Shown: positions 45,872-53,521 of the stretch, one piece after another
Layout of the letters: every line of letters begins with the position of its first letter
Position numbering within the stretch: the stretch's first letter is position 1
Source of the DNA: Bacteroidota bacterium
Lineage (GTDB): Bacteria; Bacteroidota; Bacteroidia; Bacteroidales; Porphyromonadaceae
DNA: 64,000 nucleotides
Assembly: GCA_023395395.1 (NCBI GenBank)
Contig: JAEWZH010000001.1
Coordinates: forward strand, 1-64,000
Direction of reading: 5' to 3'
Position numbers and translations under genes: made by a program
Notes under the pieces: model-generated
What the model was told of the DNA's origin: nothing
Database searches by the model: none
The model's input: the letters and a program-made list of their open reading frames with translations, nothing else

Positions 45872-46002
45872 CTCTATAGAGCGGTCGGACTTCCTCTATA
45901 GAGCAGGCAAATTTCCTCTATAGAGCAAACATATCTCCTCTATAGAGCGGCCGGCACTCCGATATATACTATCGGGGACCAATAGCTATAGGACACATCT
46001 GA
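45872..46002. repeat. 22-bp palindromic array (locus 3) with 89-bp repeat unit, right copy
   Basis: CTCTATAGAG cores start at 45872, 45894, 45916 and 45938. Bases 45914-46002 match 36651-36739 with two differences, in the same orientation. The array ends just before the -33 box of the purine permease promoter. Confidence 0.9.
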
Positions 46003-46016
46003 AATGGGGTTCAGGC

Positions 46017-46047
46017 TTGGTGGTGCTATCAAGTTTGAGTACATTTG
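46017..46047 (+). promoter_or_regulatory. Promoter of the purine permease gene
   Basis: TTG (46017-46019), 20 bases, then TACATTTG (46040-46047). It lies about 45 bases before the start codon and immediately after the repeat array. Confidence 0.7.
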
Positions 46048-46093
46048 CCACCTATTAAATCACAATGCCTTTGGCGGAGAATGATAAACAAGT

Positions 46094-47395
46094 ATGGAGA
46101 AAGTATTCAAGACACTGGGATTTGACCCATCAAGACACAATTTACGCACTGAGTTGATAGCAGGGCTCACCACCTTCCTCACGATGAGCTATATACTGGC
46201 GGTCAATCCCGATATCCTAAGCTCGGCGGGGATGGACAAGGGAGCCGTATTTACCGCCACGGCGCTGTCTTCGGCAATCGGCACGATTCTAATCGCTTTC
46301 TTGGCTAAATTGCCATTTGCCCAGGCACCGAGCATGGGTATCAATGCCTTCTTTGCGTTCACTTTGGTTCAAGGCATGGGCTACAGCTGGCAAGCAGCTC
46401 TCGCTGCGGTATTTGTGGAGGGTATTATATTTATTCTGCTGACGGTCTTGAATATCCGTCAGCAAATCGTACGTTGCATCCCTGTCAATCTTAGGTTTGC
46501 CATATCTGCCGGTATCGGTATGTTTATTGCCTTTATCGGGCTCAAAAATGCCGGTATCATCGTCTCCAACCCTGCCACTTTCGTGACACTCGGGGCGTTT
46601 ACACCTACTGCTATCCTCGCCTGCATCGGAATCATCCTCAGTGCGGTATTGATGGCGAGGAAGGTAAAAGGTGCTCTATTCTATGGCATCGTGGTGACCA
46701 CCATTATAGGTATTCCAATGGGTGTAACGCAGGTGATGGAGGGTTTTTCGCCTGTCTCTCTTCCCAAGTCGCTCGATGCTACTTTCTTGCAATTTGACTT
46801 CAAAGCGCTTCTCAATATGGATATGGCACTCACTATATTTGCGCTCGTATTCATGGATATCTTCAATACCATCGGCACACTGATTGGTGCCGCTTCCGGC
46901 ACAGAGATGATGGACGAGGAGGGAAACGTGAAGAATGTAAAAGAGGCGATGATGGCAGATGCAATAGCCACCTCTGTAGGCGCTGCGCTGGGGACTTCGA
47001 CGGTAACCACCTTTGTGGAAAGTGCTTCGGGGATTGCTGAAGGGGGGCGCACTGGCATGACTGCTCTTGTGACCTCGGGATTCTTTTTACTTGCGCTCTT
47101 CTTTGCGCCTCTCTTCCTATTGGTGCCATCGGCAGCCACTACGGGAGCATTGGTGATGGTGGGGGTATTGATGATGGATGCGGTCAAAAATATCGATCTC
47201 AAGGACATTAGCGAGGCTTTCCCCGCCTTCATCACGATGATTACGATGGTGCTGACCTATAATATCGCTGAAGGGATGGCACTCGGACTGATCAGCTATG
47301 CGTTGGTCAAACTATTTAGTGCCCAATGGAAGAGTCTCAATCTCACCCTGATTATCGTAGTGGCGCTATTACTGCTGCGTTATATCTTTCAATAA
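46094..47395 (+). CDS. NCS2-family purine (adenine/guanine/hypoxanthine) permease, AzgA-like
   Basis: A 433-residue inner-membrane transporter with about 12-14 hydrophobic segments. The start FDPSRHNLRTELIAGLTTFL, then APSMGINAFFAF (about 80-90) and the later GTSTVTTFVESASGIAEGGR are signatures of the AzgA/PbuG branch, which imports purine bases with protons. It is a single gene convergent with recQ, 14 bases apart, and no terminator hairpin is seen between them. Confidence 0.92.
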   Translation: MEKVFKTLGFDPSRHNLRTELIAGLTTFLTMSYILAVNPDILSSAGMDKGAVFTATALSSAIGTILIAFLAKLPFAQAPSMGINAFFAFTLVQGMGYSWQAALAAVFVEGIIFILLTVLNIRQQIVRCIPVNLRFAISAGIGMFIAFIGLKNAGIIVSNPATFVTLGAFTPTAILACIGIILSAVLMARKVKGALFYGIVVTTIIGIPMGVTQVMEGFSPVSLPKSLDATFLQFDFKALLNMDMALTIFALVFMDIFNTIGTLIGAASGTEMMDEEGNVKNVKEAMMADAIATSVGAALGTSTVTTFVESASGIAEGGRTGMTALVTSGFFLLALFFAPLFLLVPSAATTGALVMVGVLMMDAVKNIDLKDISEAFPAFITMITMVLTYNIAEGMALGLISYALVKLFSAQWKSLNLTLIIVVALLLLRYIFQ

Positions 47396-47409
47396 CAATA
47401 GCTCAAGGC

Positions 47410-48939
47410 TTATTTCCTAGGCAAAGGGCGAAAGGGCTTCAGCTGAAGAGTCTGCTTGCCATAGAGTACGTCCCTGCCCAGTGGAGTGACGCACAGACGT
47501 CCCCTATCGCTATAGTCGATGTTCATCACCCCGAGCATCACCATCTGATAGATGTATTCACGCCAAGCCAGCGCACTCAAATCTCGTCCGACACCATAGG
47601 TGGGTATCAGGTGATAACCATACGAGAGGAGTACTCTCTGTTGCGATCCTCGTAGAATATCGATGAGCATATCGACTCCGATTTGCTCTTGAGTTCGCAT
47701 CACTGCGCTCATCGCCTTTTGAGCGAGCTCGGTGCCATCGATGAGGTTGCCTTTGGGCATGAGGCAGACATCGCACTTGCCACAGTCGTGATCGACCTCT
47801 GCACCAAAGTAGCCGAGGAGCACCCGACGGCGACATATATTCCCCTCGCAATACCGCTTCATATACTCCATCTTGGAGCGCGAGAGGCTGTGCATCGAAG
47901 TATTCTGAATAAGCTTCTGTAGCACAAAGATATCTGCGTAGGAGTAAAAGAGGAGAGCATCGGCACGCTCGCCATCACGACCAGCTCGACCAATCTCTTG
48001 GTAGTAATTCTCGATACTCTTAGGCATATTGTAGTGAATTACCCAGCGGACATCGGGCTTGTCTATCCCCATGCCAAACGCAACTGTCGCCACGACAATA
48101 TCCACCTGATTAGCGAGAAATAGTCGGTGCACCATATCTCGCTCGTTATTGCCCATAGAGGCGTGATAGCAGAGTGCTCTAAGCCCCTTGCTATTGAGGT
48201 ATTTGGTGAGCAATTCGGTATCGTCGCGCTTGGTACAATATATAATGCCAGATGTGCCTACTTCTCGGCTCTCAATGAAAGAGATAATCTCTCGGAGCTT
48301 CTCCTGCTTCTTTAGGCCACGGCGTACCTCGAGATAAATATTAGGGCGGTCAAAACTCGCAATGGTGACGATTGGTTCGCGGAGATGGAGCTGGCTGATG
48401 ATATCTCTCCGGGTGGCAGGATCGGCAGTGGCAGTGAGGGCTATAATCGGGCGGTCGGGGAATTGCTCCTTAAGCACTCCTAGTTGAGCATACTCCGGTC
48501 GGAAATCATGCCCCCACTGACTGATACAATGCGCTTCGTCAATAGCGATAAGTGAAACGTCAATCTGCTTGACGAGCTGCATCCCTGTGGCACTCATCAA
48601 TGTTTCCGGACTGATATAGAGGAGCTTTAGTTCACCCCTTTTGACAGCCAGCTCTACGCTATTGCGGTACGCCTGCGATACACTGCTATTGATGGTGGCA
48701 GCTGCGATACCTCTCTCCTGAAGCGCCAGTATCTGATCTCGCATCAGCGAGATGAGTGGAGAGATGACTAGTGCGCACCCCTCCATAAGCAAAGCGGGTA
48801 GCTGATAGCAAAGCGACTTCCCTCCACCAGTCGGCAGCACTACGAGTTGGTCGTGACCTGTGATGATATTGCCCACCACCTCCTCTTGGTGCTCCCTAAA
48901 CTCTTCGAAGCCAAAATGTCGCTTCAGTGCTCCCCTCAT
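47410..48939 (-). CDS. recQ: RecQ-family ATP-dependent DNA helicase (short form)
   Basis: A 509-residue 3'-5' helicase of DNA repair. Walker A PTGGGKSLCYQ (near 37), DEAHCISQWGHDFR (near 133) and QEIGRAGRDG motifs are present. The zinc-binding RecQ-C cysteines (CEGNICRRR...CGKCDVC, near 365-395) and a winged helix follow. The HRDC domain of longer RecQ proteins is absent. The start overlaps the pncC stop by 4 bases, so translation is probably coupled. Confidence 0.93.
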   Translation of the reverse strand: MRGALKRHFGFEEFREHQEEVVGNIITGHDQLVVLPTGGGKSLCYQLPALLMEGCALVISPLISLMRDQILALQERGIAAATINSSVSQAYRNSVELAVKRGELKLLYISPETLMSATGMQLVKQIDVSLIAIDEAHCISQWGHDFRPEYAQLGVLKEQFPDRPIIALTATADPATRRDIISQLHLREPIVTIASFDRPNIYLEVRRGLKKQEKLREIISFIESREVGTSGIIYCTKRDDTELLTKYLNSKGLRALCYHASMGNNERDMVHRLFLANQVDIVVATVAFGMGIDKPDVRWVIHYNMPKSIENYYQEIGRAGRDGERADALLFYSYADIFVLQKLIQNTSMHSLSRSKMEYMKRYCEGNICRRRVLLGYFGAEVDHDCGKCDVCLMPKGNLIDGTELAQKAMSAVMRTQEQIGVDMLIDILRGSQQRVLLSYGYHLIPTYGVGRDLSALAWREYIYQMVMLGVMNIDYSDRGRLCVTPLGRDVLYGKQTLQLKPFRPLPRK

Positions 48940-49391
48940 CGCTCTATCTCTTCCTCTAGTAGCCTGAGAGCCTCATGGGCGACAAAGTCAATATTCTCTT
49001 CACGCCCCCTATCTTCTGTTTCCATCAAAAAAGCAGAAATCCCTCGCGGACTCTTCACTGCAATCCAGACATGACAGGGCAGGAAGCCCTCAATCTCCAA
49101 AGACCCACAAACCCCGGTGGTGGCAATAGCATAGTCGGCATTGAGCAACAGGGCTGCATGCCGTGCCATTGCACGTGCGCACTTCTCGGACACAAGCCCT
49201 GCGGAGAGCGACTCCGAACTAAGCCCGAGTACCTCTTTTTTTGCCAATCTACTATAGGCAACCACACCCCCTACATACCATTCTGAAGCACCCGCTTGAC
49301 TGGTGAGGAGACTAGCAATCCTACCGCCTGTACAGCTCTCTGCCGTAGCGAGTGTAGCTCCTTGGGCTTTTAATGAATGGGCTATGCTCAT
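48936..49391 (-). CDS. pncC: CinA C-terminal family nicotinamide-nucleotide amidase
   Basis: A 151-residue stand-alone amidase domain that would deamidate nicotinamide mononucleotide for NAD recycling. ATAESCTGGRIASLLT (about 15-30) is the family motif and VVAYSRLAKKEVLG follows. The later TGxxGP glycine-proline motif is changed to TGVCGSLEIEG, so activity is not certain. It overlaps tsaD and recQ by 4 bases each. Confidence 0.85.
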   Translation of the reverse strand: MSIAHSLKAQGATLATAESCTGGRIASLLTSQAGASEWYVGGVVAYSRLAKKEVLGLSSESLSAGLVSEKCARAMARHAALLLNADYAIATTGVCGSLEIEGFLPCHVWIAVKSPRGISAFLMETEDRGREENIDFVAHEALRLLEEEIER

Positions 49392-50431
49392 ATTATTACA
49401 CGCGAATAAGGTGGATCGGCAAGCGAGCTTCGCTCACCGGCAGCAAATCGAAAGGCACCAGCCATAGCCACCATAGCGGCATTGTCTGTAGTATAGGCAA
49501 AAGGAGGGATAAAGGCTTTACTCCCCGTGCGTTCGCCGTACGCTATAAACGCATCCCGAAGGGCAGAATTGGCAGAGACCCCTCCAGCCACAGCCACCTC
49601 TCTAATCCCGAGATCTTTAGCTGCTTTGGCTAGCTTGTCCATCAGTATGTCCACAATCGTCTTCTGGAGCGAGGCACAGAGATCTTCTTTATTTTTCTCG
49701 ACGAAATCGGCATCTTTGGCTAGTTCGTCCCGCAAAGTATAGAGAAACGAGGTCTTCAGTCCGCTGAAACTATAGTCGTATCCCTCGATACGTGGCTTGG
49801 CAAACCTAAATGCTTCAGGATTGCCCAGATTGCCCAGCTTATTGACAATAGGGCCACCGGGATAACCAAGTCCCATCACTTTCGCGCACTTGTCAAAGGC
49901 TTCTCCTGCTGCATCGTCAATCGTCTTACCAATTATCTCCATATCATACGGACTCTTGACCAATATTATCTGTGAATTACCACCGGATACCAAGAGGCAG
50001 AGAAAAGGAAATGAAGGGACCTCCCGATCTACCTCTCCCTCCTGTACGAAGTGCGCCAGCACGTGTGCCTGAAGGTGATTGACATCGACCATAGGGATGC
50101 CCAACCCCTCTGAAAGGCCCTTGGTGAAAGAGGTCCCTACCAAGAGGCTTCCAAGCAATCCCGGCCCACGGGTATAAGCAATCACATCAATATCCGAAAG
50201 CTCTATCCCTGCACGCTTCACAGCACTATTAACTACCGGCACGATATTTTTGAGGTGGGCACGGCTTGCCAGTTCGGGTACCACACCGCCATACTCTTCA
50301 TGTACCTTTTGACTAGCGATGACATTGCTCAGGAGCCGATTGCCCCTCAGCACAGCAGCGCTTGTGTCGTCGCACGAAGACTCTATCCCCAGCACCACGA
50401 GGCCGGGATTGATTATATTTATTTCGCTCAT
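49388..50431 (-). CDS. tsaD: tRNA N6-threonylcarbamoyladenosine transferase TsaD
   Basis: 347 residues. It transfers threonylcarbamoyl from its AMP ester to A37 of ANN-decoding tRNAs, with TsaB and TsaE. The metal-binding HxxxH is His119 and His123 (NHLQAHVLAH), the nucleotide-binding ASKH segments GIESSCDDTSAAV and LVSGGNSQI are present, and AVAGGVSANSALR lies near 285. It is the first gene of tsaD-pncC-recQ. A -7 box TATCTTTG lies at 50457-50464 (minus). Confidence 0.97.
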   Translation of the reverse strand: MSEINIINPGLVVLGIESSCDDTSAAVLRGNRLLSNVIASQKVHEEYGGVVPELASRAHLKNIVPVVNSAVKRAGIELSDIDVIAYTRGPGLLGSLLVGTSFTKGLSEGLGIPMVDVNHLQAHVLAHFVQEGEVDREVPSFPFLCLLVSGGNSQIILVKSPYDMEIIGKTIDDAAGEAFDKCAKVMGLGYPGGPIVNKLGNLGNPEAFRFAKPRIEGYDYSFSGLKTSFLYTLRDELAKDADFVEKNKEDLCASLQKTIVDILMDKLAKAAKDLGIREVAVAGGVSANSALRDAFIAYGERTGSKAFIPPFAYTTDNAAMVAMAGAFRFAAGERSSLADPPYSRVII

Positions 50432-50526
50432 ACAGATTCAGCTCAAAATTGTGCTACAAAGATACAAATTATAAAGAGGACGTAACCGATACATATTTTT
50501 CAGTTTCTCTATCGGAATTTGGGCGT

Positions 50527-50560
50527 TTTGCGACAAGTAATTTGTTTTTTGGTATCTTTG
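50527..50560 (+). promoter_or_regulatory. Promoter of the lrp-like gene
   Basis: TTTG (50527-50530) and TATCTTTG (50553-50560) are separated by 22 bases, one more than the usual range. It is divergent from the tsaD promoter; the two start regions share about 160 bases. Confidence 0.5.
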
Positions 50561-50589
50561 CGCAAATAACGTAGGTAAATTTGCTTTAT

Positions 50590-51063
50590 ATGAAGAAGTT
50601 AGATAAGATTGACATTAAGATTCTCAACATGCTGATTGAGGATGCCCGCAAGCCATATATGGAGATTGCAGAGGCATGTGGGTTATCAAGAGCTGCTATC
50701 CATCAACGTATCCAACGCCTTATCGCAAGCGGCATCATAGGCGGTTCGTGTACAAATATCAATTATAAGGTACTAGGGTTTTCTACCTACACTTACATAG
50801 GTATAGTGCTGGAGCGCGGTTCTATGTATGATTCCGTGGTAAAGGAGCTTGAAAAAATACCTGAGGTCGTGGAGTGCAACTACACCACCGGACACTATAG
50901 TATGCTCATCAAGCTCTATGCAAAAAACAATGATCACCTCATGCACATCCTCAATGGCAAGATACAGGGGATTGATGGCGTAGTATCGACAGAGACCTTG
51001 ATATCTCTCAAGCAAAGCATCAATAGACCTTATCTGCTACAAGAAAGCATGCTAGAAAAATGA
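50590..51063 (+). CDS. Lrp/AsnC-family transcriptional regulator
   Basis: 157 residues from ATG at 50590 (an in-frame TTG at 50581 is less likely). N-terminal helix-turn-helix (MEIAEACGLSRAAIHQRIQR at about 24-43), then the RAM ligand-binding domain (KIPEVVECNYTTGHYSMLIKL). Such proteins sense amino acids and form octamers. Its end overlaps the nuclease gene by 4 bases (ATGA). Targets unknown. Confidence 0.92.
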   Translation: MKKLDKIDIKILNMLIEDARKPYMEIAEACGLSRAAIHQRIQRLIASGIIGGSCTNINYKVLGFSTYTYIGIVLERGSMYDSVVKELEKIPEVVECNYTTGHYSMLIKLYAKNNDHLMHILNGKIQGIDGVVSTETLISLKQSINRPYLLQESMLEK

Positions 51064-51878
51064 GAGACGGCAAGATGGAGCAAGAAATGAACTATAATAT
51101 CAAGAATGCCTCTAATCGAGATGGTGAGCTACGCTTCGATCCCGATACGCACACATATACGCATATTGGGAGAATCGAGCCACTGACCTCAGTGACCGCC
51201 TTTATCAGTTCTTTTTTTGACCCATACGACCCCTACTTCTGGATCAATAAGGATGAAACTATCTCTCCTCTCCAGCGTGAACAGATGCGTAGGGATCAAG
51301 ACGCCAAGGGCTATATAGCTCGCAATCTTGGCACATTCCTCCATACTCAGATCGAAAAAAGCTTCCTTGGAGAGCCCATCGAGACACACCTTTATCTTGA
51401 AGCAGCAGAAGGGCTAGTCGCAGCCCGCAACTTCGATATTCGCACCGAGATGAGATATTTCGAAGACTTTGTGCGGGATCATCGTCTAACCCCCTATCGC
51501 ACAGAGTGGATGATTTATGATGACGCCCACTGGCTGGCTGGCACACTGGATCTATTGGTAGAGCTTCCCGATGGCACTTTTGCCATCTACGATTGGAAAC
51601 GCAGTCGGCGCATGGGGCGTGAGCAGGGAGACCTATTTCTGCCCAATAGGAGCAACTTCAGGCAGAAGGGGCATGGCGTACTTGCACACCTTGACGATAC
51701 CCCTTTTATCCACGCTGCATTACAGCAAAATTTGTATCGCGCTATCTTGAAGCGCAATTATGATATTGAGGTCAGCAAGATGTATCTTGTGATCTTGAGC
51801 CCCTCTTTTTCTCGCTATCACGAGGTAGAAGTGCCTCGTTTCGACAACGAGATTAAGATGATGCTCGACCTCTATTGA
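51060..51878 (+). CDS. PD-(D/E)XK superfamily nuclease-like protein (RecB/Cas4-type fold)
   Basis: 272 residues. The motif set of RecB-family nucleases is visible: GTFLH (His95), a Glu at 149 (TEWMIY), GTLDLLVE (Asp164), YDWK (Asp178, Lys180) and QxxxY (Gln222, Tyr226). No cysteine cluster is present, so it is not a Cas4 with an iron-sulfur site. It could be a DNA-repair exonuclease, or an ancestral phage-type exonuclease. It is translationally coupled to the lrp gene, which is an unusual pairing. Confidence 0.78.
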   Translation: MRDGKMEQEMNYNIKNASNRDGELRFDPDTHTYTHIGRIEPLTSVTAFISSFFDPYDPYFWINKDETISPLQREQMRRDQDAKGYIARNLGTFLHTQIEKSFLGEPIETHLYLEAAEGLVAARNFDIRTEMRYFEDFVRDHRLTPYRTEWMIYDDAHWLAGTLDLLVELPDGTFAIYDWKRSRRMGREQGDLFLPNRSNFRQKGHGVLAHLDDTPFIHAALQQNLYRAILKRNYDIEVSKMYLVILSPSFSRYHEVEVPRFDNEIKMMLDLY

Positions 51879-51908
51879 GACATTTATTTATTAGATTAGA
51901 TTTTTGAC

Positions 51909-52568
51909 ATGAAGAAAGTATTATTTTCAATAGCAACTGTACTGGCTATGATTAGCCTGGCAGCTTGTGGTGGTGAGAAGAAAGAAAATACAGAGACAGG
52001 TGATGCCCAAGAAGCGGCACTACGTGCTGAAAACGACACAGAGCTCGACGTCGATCTCGTCGCCAGCCATATCGCCTGGGAAGGAACCAAGATAGGCGGT
52101 GCACACCATGGTACCATCGCTCTACAGAGTGCCCAGCTGAGTGGCAACCCAGAGACAAAGACCATCGGAAGCGGCTCGTTTGTCATCGATATGAATTCTA
52201 TCGAATGCCAAGACCTTACCGATGCGGCAACCAATAAGATGCTTGTGGATCACCTCAAGAGTGCAGACTTCTTTGACGTGGAGAAGTATCCAATCTCCAC
52301 ATTTGAGATTGTATCTGCTGAGCGTATCGCAGATAGCAATCGCTATACCATCACCGGCAACCTCACCATGAAAGAGACCACCAACAGCATCAAGTTTGAG
52401 GCTCAGGTCACAGAGAATGAGGGTGCCTACACCGCAGTCAGCGATACCATTCGCCTTGATCGCACCTTGTGGGGCGTGAACTACGGTTCTAAGAATATCT
52501 TCAAAGACCTGAAGGACAACATCATCGACGACCAGATGTCTTTGGTTGTGACAATCGTAGCCTACTAA
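51909..52568 (+). CDS. YceI-family lipoprotein
   Basis: 219 residues. Lipobox LAAC (Cys near 20), a short Glu/Asn-rich linker, then the YceI lipocalin-like barrel, starting VDLVASHIAWEGTKIGGAHHG and including GSFVIDMNSIEC. YceI proteins bind isoprenoid lipids such as polyprenols; the cargo here is unknown. It follows the nuclease gene by 30 bases and ends at a clear terminator. Confidence 0.92.
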   Translation: MKKVLFSIATVLAMISLAACGGEKKENTETGDAQEAALRAENDTELDVDLVASHIAWEGTKIGGAHHGTIALQSAQLSGNPETKTIGSGSFVIDMNSIECQDLTDAATNKMLVDHLKSADFFDVEKYPISTFEIVSAERIADSNRYTITGNLTMKETTNSIKFEAQVTENEGAYTAVSDTIRLDRTLWGVNYGSKNIFKDLKDNIIDDQMSLVVTIVAY

Positions 52569-52592
52569 GGAGCTATTGTCCATAGACAGATT

Positions 52593-52623
52593 AGGGCGTA
52601 ACCACCCGGAGTGGTTACGCCCT
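52593..52623 (+). terminator. Terminator after the YceI gene
   Basis: Perfect 13-base arms (52593-52605, 52611-52623) around a 5-base loop, followed by ATCTTTT. The 180 bases after it, up to the relaxase remnant, show no gene. Confidence 0.85.
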
Positions 52624-52803
52624 ATCTTTTACCCTCTTAGACTCCCCCTATTGAGAGATGGGGGGCGTTATATTATCAATACAGTTATTTTTTACACTTT
52701 TCGGAAACGAGAACCGTATTTCCCTTCAAAAACGTGCTTTTTGGGAGGAAAATATGACCCTAAAAACAATCAAAAAAAGAGAGAAAAAACGGCAGAAAGT
52801 GAC

Positions 52804-53148
52804 ATCATGTCCCTCATCTTTATGTATGTGTATCTGTATGCACTTAATCCCGAACTCTTGATCGAGCTTCTTCCCTAGCTCTTGCAACTCTTTCATTGTG
52901 GTGGTCTCTTTGATGACTACCACACCCTCTTTAATGGGTTCGCAAGACTTCTGCATTCTGCGTCACGTTTTCTCCTTTACCAACTTGCGCAAGTTGGTAA
53001 GGTGGTTGGGCAAGTCCTCAACCTCACACCAGCTCTCGTTCTCTTTGGAGAACTCGGGGCGAACATAATCAAGATGTTTCAACCGAAGATTATGTCCCTC
53101 ACTTGAAGAAACTTTTGCTGGTGTGATATGTATGCTTGTCTTTGCCAT
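52804..53148 (-). pseudogene. MobV-like relaxase (mobilization protein), broken remnant
   Basis: The first 61 codons from 53148 (MAKTSIHITPAKVSSSEGHN...) end at an in-frame TGA (52963-52965). The same frame then continues (RRMQKSCEPIKEGVVVIKE) to the relaxase metal-binding motif IQIHIHKDEGHD, ending at 52804. After that the frame loses similarity and stops, so the rest of a normal-length relaxase is missing. The likely original codon at the stop was GGA, giving KEKTGR. It is a decayed plasmid or mobilizable-element gene, and the oriT-like structure lies just upstream. Confidence 0.8.
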
Positions 53149-53160
53149 AGATAAGGGGTT

Positions 53161-53228
53161 CTTAGGGGTTCCCTAAGCACACAAACTACCCCCGAAAGGG
53201 GAATTGTAGTTTAAGTGTGCTTAAACTA
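53161..53228. other. oriT-like cluster of inverted repeats upstream of the relaxase remnant
   Basis: Three stems are packed together: CTTAGGG/CCCTAAG (53161-53177), CCCC-GAAA-GGGG (about 53190-53201), and TAGTTTAAG-TGTG-CTTAAACTA (53207-53228). The outer AAGCACAC and GTGTGCTT arms also pair. The last hairpin, with a GTG-containing loop, resembles the nick region of MobV plasmids of the pMV158 type. It sits where an oriT is expected, directly before the mob gene. Confidence 0.5.
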
Positions 53229-53387
53229 TACAATAGTATTTACCGCAAAAATACATTTTTTTTGCACTTCAAGAGTAATACTCTTCACGAGTATCCAATT
53301 CAAAGATGTATGATGGATAATTTCCAAAATTCAGCTTTCATCAGTATCCAAGAACAACTATATTATTTTAGTTTAAAAATAAATACT

Positions 53388-53468
53388 CGCATAAAAATAT
53401 TTAAGTACATTTGTCGCATAAAAATATTTAAGTACATTTGTCACATAAAAATATTTAAGTACATTTGT
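53388..53468 (+). promoter_or_regulatory. Three tandem 27-bp promoter repeats
   Basis: Units 53388-53414, 53415-53441 and 53442-53468 are identical except for one base. Each ends in TACATTTG (53406-53413, 53433-53440, 53460-53467). The TTTG of units 1 and 2 lies exactly 19 bases before the next TACATTTG, so it can serve as the -33 box of the next promoter. Two complete consensus promoters result, both pointing at the bacteriocin-like gene. Confidence 0.8.
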
Positions 53469-53521
53469 CGCATACAAATAAAGACATAACTATTTACTAA
53501 CAATTTAACTTGATAATCAAC

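Noticed and set aside
51060..51878. Cas4
   Set aside because: The nuclease core is present but the cysteines that hold the iron-sulfur cluster of Cas4 are missing and there are no cas genes nearby.
53217..53489. A 90-residue plus-strand open frame
   Set aside because: Its second half only translates the 27-bp promoter repeats (IKIFKYIC repeated), and its first half covers the oriT-like stems. No coding character.
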